Assembly (NCBI GenBank): GCA_030447505.1
Contig: JAUJOT010000007.1
Location: 1-64,000 of the forward strand
DNA from: Solirubrobacteraceae bacterium
Lineage (GTDB): Bacteria; Actinomycetota; Thermoleophilia; Solirubrobacterales; Solirubrobacteraceae
Direction: 5' to 3'
Length of the DNA: 64,000 bases
The position numbers and the translations under genes were made by a program. Below are positions 59,324-64,000 of this stretch, in pieces. Below the pieces are notes generated by a model. The model worked only from the letters and a program-made list of their open reading frames with translations. It did no database searches and was not told where the DNA came from. Position 1 is the stretch's first letter; each line of letters starts with the position of its first letter.

Positions 59324-60445
59324 TCACCACTCCCGCAGGCGCGCCGAGATCAGCAGGTCGTCGGCGACGCGCTCGCAGTCGAGCGTCAGCGCGCGCAGCG
59401 CCTCGGAGATCCGCTCGACGCCCTCGCCCTCCAGCGGGTCGCGGGCGGCGCGGCCGCCGAGCAGCAGCGGCGCGAGGAAGAGCCGCACCTCGTCGATCTC
59501 GCCGGCGTCGAGGAAGGCGCCGGCCAGGTGCGGGCCGCCCTCGAGCAGGATCGAGGTGATGCCCCGCGCGCCGAGCTGGTCGAGCGCCGAGCGCACGCGC
59601 GCGGGCTCGTTCTCGCCGGTCGCGACGACGACCTCGGCGCCCGCCATCTCCAGCGCCTCGACGGCCGAGCGGCGCGCGGCACGCGAGACGACGACGGTCA
59701 GCGCCGACTGCGGTGCCGCCGCGACGAGCTTGGAGTCCAGCGGCAGCCGCGCGGTGGCGTCGAAGACGACGCGGCGGGGCTGGTGATGGACGCCGTCGAG
59801 GCGCGCCGTCAGCTGCGGGTCGTCGGCCAGCGCGGTGCCGATCCCGACGACGACGGCGTCGACGCTCGCCCGCCAGCGGTGCGCGCGGGCGCGGCTGGAC
59901 TCGTCGGAGATCCACTGCGAGTCGCCGGTACGCGTGGCGACCTTGCCGTCGAGCGTCATCGCCGACTTGAAGGCGATCCAGGGCCGGCCGCTGCGGGCGT
60001 GCTTGCGAAAGGCCTGGTTCACGAGCCGCGCGCGGGCGGCGAGCTCCCCGTCGGCGACGTCGACCTCGATGCCCTCGTCGCGCAGGATGCCGAGGCCGCG
60101 GCCGCAGGCCTTGGCGCTAGGGTCGTCGGAGGCGACGACGACGCGGGCGATGCCGGCGGCGATCAGCGCATCGGTGCACGGCGGGGTCTTGCCGTGATGG
60201 CAGCACGGCTCCATCGAGACGTAGAGCGTCGCGCCCGTCAGGTCCGCGCCGCCGGCGTCGGCGATCGCGTTGACCTCGGCGTGCGGGCCGCCGCACTCGT
60301 CGTGCCAGCCCTCCGCCAGCACCTTCTCGTCGCGGACGATCAGCGCGCCGACCATCGGGTTGGGGTGCACCCGGCCGAGCCCGAACTCGGCAAGCTCGAT
60401 CGAGCGCGCCAGGTGGTCGTGGTCGGCCGCGGTCAGTGTCGCCAT
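59324..60445 (-). CDS. ribD: Bifunctional RibD: pyrimidine deaminase and reductase
   Basis: The N-terminal CDA-type deaminase has GGPHAEVNAI and MEPCCHHGKTPPCTD (zinc His/Cys). The C-terminal reductase has the NADPH site WIAFKSAMTLDGKVATRTGD. The 373-aa length is standard. It heads the ribD-ribE-lipoprotein-ribBA-ribH run. No FMN-riboswitch consensus is visible in its 5' leader. Confidence 0.96.
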   Translation of the reverse strand: MATLTAADHDHLARSIELAEFGLGRVHPNPMVGALIVRDEKVLAEGWHDECGGPHAEVNAIADAGGADLTGATLYVSMEPCCHHGKTPPCTDALIAAGIARVVVASDDPSAKACGRGLGILRDEGIEVDVADGELAARARLVNQAFRKHARSGRPWIAFKSAMTLDGKVATRTGDSQWISDESSRARAHRWRASVDAVVVGIGTALADDPQLTARLDGVHHQPRRVVFDATARLPLDSKLVAAAPQSALTVVVSRAARRSAVEALEMAGAEVVVATGENEPARVRSALDQLGARGITSILLEGGPHLAGAFLDAGEIDEVRLFLAPLLLGGRAARDPLEGEGVERISEALRALTLDCERVADDLLISARLREW

Positions 60446-60463
60446 CAGTGGTTGTCCCCGTGA

Positions 60464-60593
60464 GTACGCGTGCTGTCCAGGCGATTGCTGGCGCCGACCG
60501 GCGAGGACGCAGGGAGGAAGGTGTGCCTCTGGCAGATCGACGACCGAGGACGCCGCGAGGCGGTGATCAGCGATTGCCTGGCAGTGTGCGTAC
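60464..60593 (+). ncRNA. Candidate structured RNA: 130-nt element closed by a 26-bp stem
   Basis: Strand 60464-60490 pairs with 60568-60593. The only break is a bulged T at 60476. Of 26 pairs, 21 are Watson-Crick and five are G-U as read on the plus strand (60470/60587, 60471/60586, 60472/60585, 60483/60575, 60486/60572). All five would be A-C mismatches on the minus strand. The enclosed ~77 nt contain further small stems: CGCC-GACC-GGCG, AGG/CCT inside CAG/CTG, and CGCC-GCGA-GGCG with a GNRA-type loop. It lies between two minus-strand genes, upstream of ribD. No known class is recognised. The class, promoter and ends are unproven. Confidence 0.45.
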
Positions 60594-60631
60594 GTGCGGG
60601 GGCGACCACTAGGCCAGCATAGGGCCGGACG

Positions 60632-62455
60632 TCAACCCGAAGCGGTCAGCCCCTCGGCGCAGCGGCCGCCCTGCAGCCGGTAGATCGTCATGACCGGCCC
60701 CGGCCTGCTGTACGCCAGCGGGTAGTAGTTGAACGTCCAGTCGAAGTTGAAGCCGACGGGTCCCTTGCCCTTCGCGTACGGCGACACCGCGTAGGCGACC
60801 TTCGAGCGCCGTTCGAGCTCCTCGTAGTAGCGCAGCGCGTTGGGCACCTGGTCGGGCTCGGCCTCGGCGCGGCCGCGCTGCGTCGACCCGACGACGACGT
60901 AGCAGTACGCCTGCTGCTCGAAGACGTCGACGAGCTCCGGGTGCAGCACCTTCTCGAAGTCCTCGATGTTCACGACGCCGGCCGCGCCGGGCACCGGCCC
61001 GCCGGTCTTCGGATCGATCTTGCGGCTGAGCGGATACTTGTTCCAGCGGTTGCCGTTGGAGGTGACCGCGGACGGGTTGCCGATGTCCTGCGCCCACTGG
61101 TCGGGCACGACCGGCTCGACGACGACCTTCGTCGTCTCGGGAACGTTCAGCACCATCCACTCGCGGGCGATGTTGCGCGTGTCCTCGCGCGACATCACGA
61201 GGCCCGAGTGCAGCGAGTAGACGAAGCCCTGCCCGCACAGCGCCACGACGGCGGCGGCGACGAACGTCGGGCGCAGCCCGGGCGAGACGTTGCCCAGCCA
61301 GTCGGCCAGCTCGATCGCCGCGTAGGCGGCCAGGACGCAGACGAACGGAAAGACCGGCATCAGCCAGCGCCCGAAGTAGCGCTCCTGCGAGCCCATGAAC
61401 AGGACGAACACGACGATCGGCGCGGCGAGCATCCAGAGCAGCCTGCGCTCGTCGAAGAACAGCCGCACGGCGCCGCCGACCGCGAAGAACAGCGGCACCC
61501 AGCCCAGCCCCCAGCCGAACGACCAGAGGTAGTACGCGTAGCCCGAGTCCTGCGTGAGCCCGAGCTTTCCGGCGGCGTCGCCCGATGCGGTCGACTGGTG
61601 CGTCAGCCCGTTCCAGAACGACGAGAAGTCGAGCATCGAGTACGGGTTGGCGATGACGAACGTCAGTAGCGAGAGCGCGGCGAGGATCCCGATCCCGCGC
61701 AGCGCGCCGGCCCTGCCGCCGCTGGCCGCGAACTGCGCGCCGGCGGCGCCCAGGATCGGCAGCAGCACGATGCCGCCCGTGTACTTCGTCGCGGACGCCA
61801 GGCCGAGACCGATCGCGGCCCAGGCGTAGTCGCGCAGGCGCCCGTTGCGCAGGATCCCGGCGGCGCCCCACAGGCCGAGGCACACCCCGGCGAGCGTCGG
61901 CACGTCGTTGAGCGCGAGCTTGGAGTAGAAGACCGGCAGGAAGGCGACCGCGAAGATCCCGGCCGACAGCAGCCCGACGCGGCGGTCCAGCAGCCGCGAG
62001 CCGGCGAGGTACAGCAGCCAGACCGCGAGCGTCCCGCACAGCGCCGCGATCGTGCGGGAGATGATCCAGATCTGCGTCGGATCGGCGGCAAAGGAGTTCG
62101 AGACCCCCGCGCGGCCGCCGTGCCAGACGCCGAGCGCGAGGTGCACGAGGTACGTGTACGCGGGCGGGTTGACGTAGTAGTTCGGGTCCCAGTCGTGGCC
62201 GAACATCCCGATCGCCCGCGTCACGAAGTGCGCGTTCTCGTCCGCGTTGTAGGCGTACGGCAGCCCGTGGCCGACGCCCCAGACGCGCAGCCCGAACGCG
62301 AGCAGCAGGACGGCGCCGATCGCCGAGCCCCAGATCAGCTTGTCGTCGCTCGGGCGGCGAAGGCTCAGTCCGGGCGCGGTGAGAAACGCCGTCAGGCCGC
62401 TCTGCTCCGGCGCCGGCGCCTGCGCGTCGCGAAACTGGCTCTCAACAGCTGACAT
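60632..62455 (-). CDS. GT39-like membrane glycosyltransferase
   Basis: The 607-aa polytopic protein has about ten to twelve helices. The first outside loop carries the NADENAHFVT acidic pair typical of GT39/PMT-type lipid-linked mannosyl- or arabinosyltransferases. A periplasmic C-terminal domain follows (about 430-607). The first gene of the pair (62442) overlaps it by 14 nt. Substrate unknown. Confidence 0.85.
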   Translation of the reverse strand: MSAVESQFRDAQAPAPEQSGLTAFLTAPGLSLRRPSDDKLIWGSAIGAVLLLAFGLRVWGVGHGLPYAYNADENAHFVTRAIGMFGHDWDPNYYVNPPAYTYLVHLALGVWHGGRAGVSNSFAADPTQIWIISRTIAALCGTLAVWLLYLAGSRLLDRRVGLLSAGIFAVAFLPVFYSKLALNDVPTLAGVCLGLWGAAGILRNGRLRDYAWAAIGLGLASATKYTGGIVLLPILGAAGAQFAASGGRAGALRGIGILAALSLLTFVIANPYSMLDFSSFWNGLTHQSTASGDAAGKLGLTQDSGYAYYLWSFGWGLGWVPLFFAVGGAVRLFFDERRLLWMLAAPIVVFVLFMGSQERYFGRWLMPVFPFVCVLAAYAAIELADWLGNVSPGLRPTFVAAAVVALCGQGFVYSLHSGLVMSREDTRNIAREWMVLNVPETTKVVVEPVVPDQWAQDIGNPSAVTSNGNRWNKYPLSRKIDPKTGGPVPGAAGVVNIEDFEKVLHPELVDVFEQQAYCYVVVGSTQRGRAEAEPDQVPNALRYYEELERRSKVAYAVSPYAKGKGPVGFNFDWTFNYYPLAYSRPGPVMTIYRLQGGRCAEGLTASG

Positions 62456-63992
62456 AGGCGGCGTAGTACCGGCTCGTCGCGACGCGGACGAAGCCGGGCG
62501 GCGGCAGGTTGTCGGCGGACTCGTCGTTGTCGGTCACGAACGCCTGCTTGAAGATCGCCGGGCGGTCGTGCACGAGGATCGCGACCCCGCGGCTGGGCGG
62601 CGGAGGGTCGGGAACCTTCTGCGTCCGCAGGCTCGAGCGCGCGAGCACGTCCGACTGCGGCCGATCGAGGATCCAGCGAACATCCGGGATGAGCTTGTGA
62701 TTTGGCACGTAGGCGGGTCCGCAGCGCAGCGCGCGGACGACTTCGGGGTCGTGCAGCACGCGCTCGAGCGCGACATGCGCGTCGCCGCGGAAGCGCAGCT
62801 CGTTGCGCAGCTGCTCCAGGTTAACGCGCGTCGCGGTGAAGACGGCCCCGAAGATCACGATCGCCAGCGCTCCCGTCGCCCACAGCCGGCGCCAGCTCGT
62901 GCCGCGCTCGAGCATCGTCCAGCCGGCGATGAAGACCGCCGCGAAGATCATCGCGCACAGCGACGGGACGAGCAGGTAGCGGTCGATCACCGACAGGCCC
63001 GCGACGCCGACGAGCGCGAACGTGCCCGCCCCGATCGCGAACAGCACGAGCGGCATCAGCGCCCGGCGCGGCGTCAACACGACCGCCAGCACGACGCCCG
63101 CGATGCCGGCGATCACGACCGGGAACTTCGCGAGCTTGACGAGGAAGGCGTACAGCGCCGCCGGGACGGCCGCGCCGCCCTTGTTGCGCCCGAGCTCCTC
63201 GGCGAGGTCCCGCGTTCCCGTCAACGAGTACAGCGGGTTGCCGGTGACGGCGAAGTCGACGGCGACCCAGACGAGCGGGCCGATCGCCGCCAGCGCGGCG
63301 TACAGCGCGCGCTGCTTCCACGTCGCGCGCGGCACGAGCCACAGCCAGTAGACGCCCGCCAGCAGCCAGGCCTCCGGCCGCATCAGCCCAGCCGCGGCCA
63401 GCAGCCCCAGCACGAGCAGCGGATGTCGGCGCGGCGCGCGCAGCTCGATCACGGCCGCCCAGACGACGACGGCGAGGTACGGGATGTCGATGTAGCCGCG
63501 TGCCGCGAGGAACGGGAAGTCGAAGCGCGTGACGAGCAGCACCGCCGCGACGGCGCCGACGAGCGGCGTGAACGCGGTCTTGCCGAGCGCGTAGAGCGCG
63601 GCGACGAGCGCGAGGAACGAGATCACGGTGCAGGCGACCAGCACCCGGTCGGCGCTGTCGCCCAGCGGCGTCAGCAGCGCGCCGAACGCGATCGCCAGCG
63701 GATGCTCGGTCGGCGCGCGATAGGCCTCGAAGGACAGCGCGTCAAGTCCGACGAGCTCGCGGCCCCACAGCAGCGAGTAGTACGAGTCGTAGTTGGGATA
63801 CGTCGGGTAGACGACGAAGCCGATCAGCGCGGCGAGCGCGAGAATGCCCGTGCCGAGGCGTTCGAGCACGGCGACGCGCACCGTCGGCACGCGGCGGCGC
63901 CTCTCGGAGGGAGCCTCGGCGGGCGACGGCGACGTGACGGCGGCCGGGCTGGCGGTCTCGGGCACGGATGACGCTGCGATGGCCGTTAGCAT
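62442..63992 (-). CDS. Polytopic membrane protein, probable glycosyltransferase
   Basis: The 516-aa protein has a Ser/Pro/Ala leader (1-35) and about ten membrane segments. The first loop has PTYPNYDSYYSLLWGRELV, where GT39/GT-C enzymes carry an acidic pair, and FDFPFLAARGYIDIPYLAVV follows. A soluble C-terminal ~140 residues end in PAIFKQAFVTDNDESADN. It is a GT-C candidate without clear subtype. Its stop overlaps the downstream GT39-like gene, so they are one unit. Confidence 0.75.
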   Translation of the reverse strand: MLTAIAASSVPETASPAAVTSPSPAEAPSERRRRVPTVRVAVLERLGTGILALAALIGFVVYPTYPNYDSYYSLLWGRELVGLDALSFEAYRAPTEHPLAIAFGALLTPLGDSADRVLVACTVISFLALVAALYALGKTAFTPLVGAVAAVLLVTRFDFPFLAARGYIDIPYLAVVVWAAVIELRAPRRHPLLVLGLLAAAGLMRPEAWLLAGVYWLWLVPRATWKQRALYAALAAIGPLVWVAVDFAVTGNPLYSLTGTRDLAEELGRNKGGAAVPAALYAFLVKLAKFPVVIAGIAGVVLAVVLTPRRALMPLVLFAIGAGTFALVGVAGLSVIDRYLLVPSLCAMIFAAVFIAGWTMLERGTSWRRLWATGALAIVIFGAVFTATRVNLEQLRNELRFRGDAHVALERVLHDPEVVRALRCGPAYVPNHKLIPDVRWILDRPQSDVLARSSLRTQKVPDPPPPSRGVAILVHDRPAIFKQAFVTDNDESADNLPPPGFVRVATSRYYAAYVSC

Positions 63993-64000
63993 TCCACGCG

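Noticed and set aside
60464-60593. The candidate RNA being SRP (4.5S) RNA or tmRNA
   Set aside because: The GGAAGGNAGCA-type SRP loop and tRNA-like ends are missing, and it looks multi-branched.
60446-60610. FMN riboswitch before ribD
   Set aside because: The conserved RFN element sequences could not be found on the minus strand in this leader.

Overview
The window is GC-rich, densely packed actinobacterial chromosome. It most resembles the class Thermoleophilia (Solirubrobacterales: the Conexibacter, Patulibacter and Solirubrobacter neighbourhood). That placement is inferred from gene content, gene order, base composition and protein style, without any database search. Signs used are a SepIVA-like DivIVA protein beside coaD, zinc-type L28 and L32, a yceD-rpmF-plsX-acpP-rnc-smc-ftsY-ffh-rpsP-trmD-rplS-lepB housekeeping run, a PknB-style kinase, and frequent GTG and TTG (apparently also CTG) starts. 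No transposase, integron, prophage or CRISPR array was seen.

Layout. 1-49 is the 3' half of tRNA-Gly(GCC). 244-8062 is a Calvin-cycle block: a LysR regulator converges on a minus-strand run glpX, fba, a comB-like phosphatase, cbbL, cbbS, cbbX and prk. 8178-10335 is a divergent two-gene sulfur module: a persulfide-dioxygenase-like metallo-beta-lactamase protein with two rhodanese domains, then a TauE/SafE exporter. 10366-13627 holds a chain of overlapping small genes around a MocA-like nucleotidyltransferase, a DMT transporter and an RNase HI-like protein. 13756-23933 holds a degenerate EF-G-like GTPase, a Xer-type recombinase joined to a FliA-type sigma factor, an L,D-transpeptidase, a 5'-nucleotidase, a DUF72 protein, ilvD and thiD. 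23954-43416 is core information processing and envelope: dprA, comM, yraN, rnhB, lepB, rplS, trmD, rimM, khpA, rpsP, ffh, an O-methyltransferase, SPFH, NfeD, ftsY, coxG, smc, rnc, acpP, plsX, rpmF and yceD. 43479-56616 holds an acyl-CoA synthetase, an uncharacterised gene pair, a PD-(D/E)XK-like nuclease, an HAD phosphatase, sepIVA, coaD, rsmD, recG, a FakA-like kinase, rpmB and a Ser/Thr kinase. 56646-60445 is the riboflavin operon. 60632-63992 carries two polytopic membrane proteins, one GT39-like.

How the genes work together. Red-type form I RuBisCO, its activase CbbX, PRK, FBPase and aldolase would support CO2 fixation. The neighbouring sulfur genes, a stand-alone CoxG and a MocA-like protein would fit growth on inorganic donors such as reduced sulfur or CO, but no energy-generating oxidase lies in this window.

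The least ordinary signals are these. (1) A 130-nt plus-strand element at 60464-60593 is closed by a 26-bp stem whose five non-Watson-Crick pairs are all G-U on one strand, so it is a candidate structured RNA. (2) A ComB-family phosphatase sits inside the RuBisCO operon. (3) Three genes (rnc, ribE, a DMT transporter) lack a usual start codon but have a well-placed CTG. (4) The RNase III lacks two canonical metal ligands. (5) A frameshifted tail of a second signal peptidase underlies an odd rnhB N-terminus. (6) -10-like boxes recur about 6 nt before start codons, suggesting many leaderless mRNAs. (7) A 53-nt palindrome lies between recG and rsmD.
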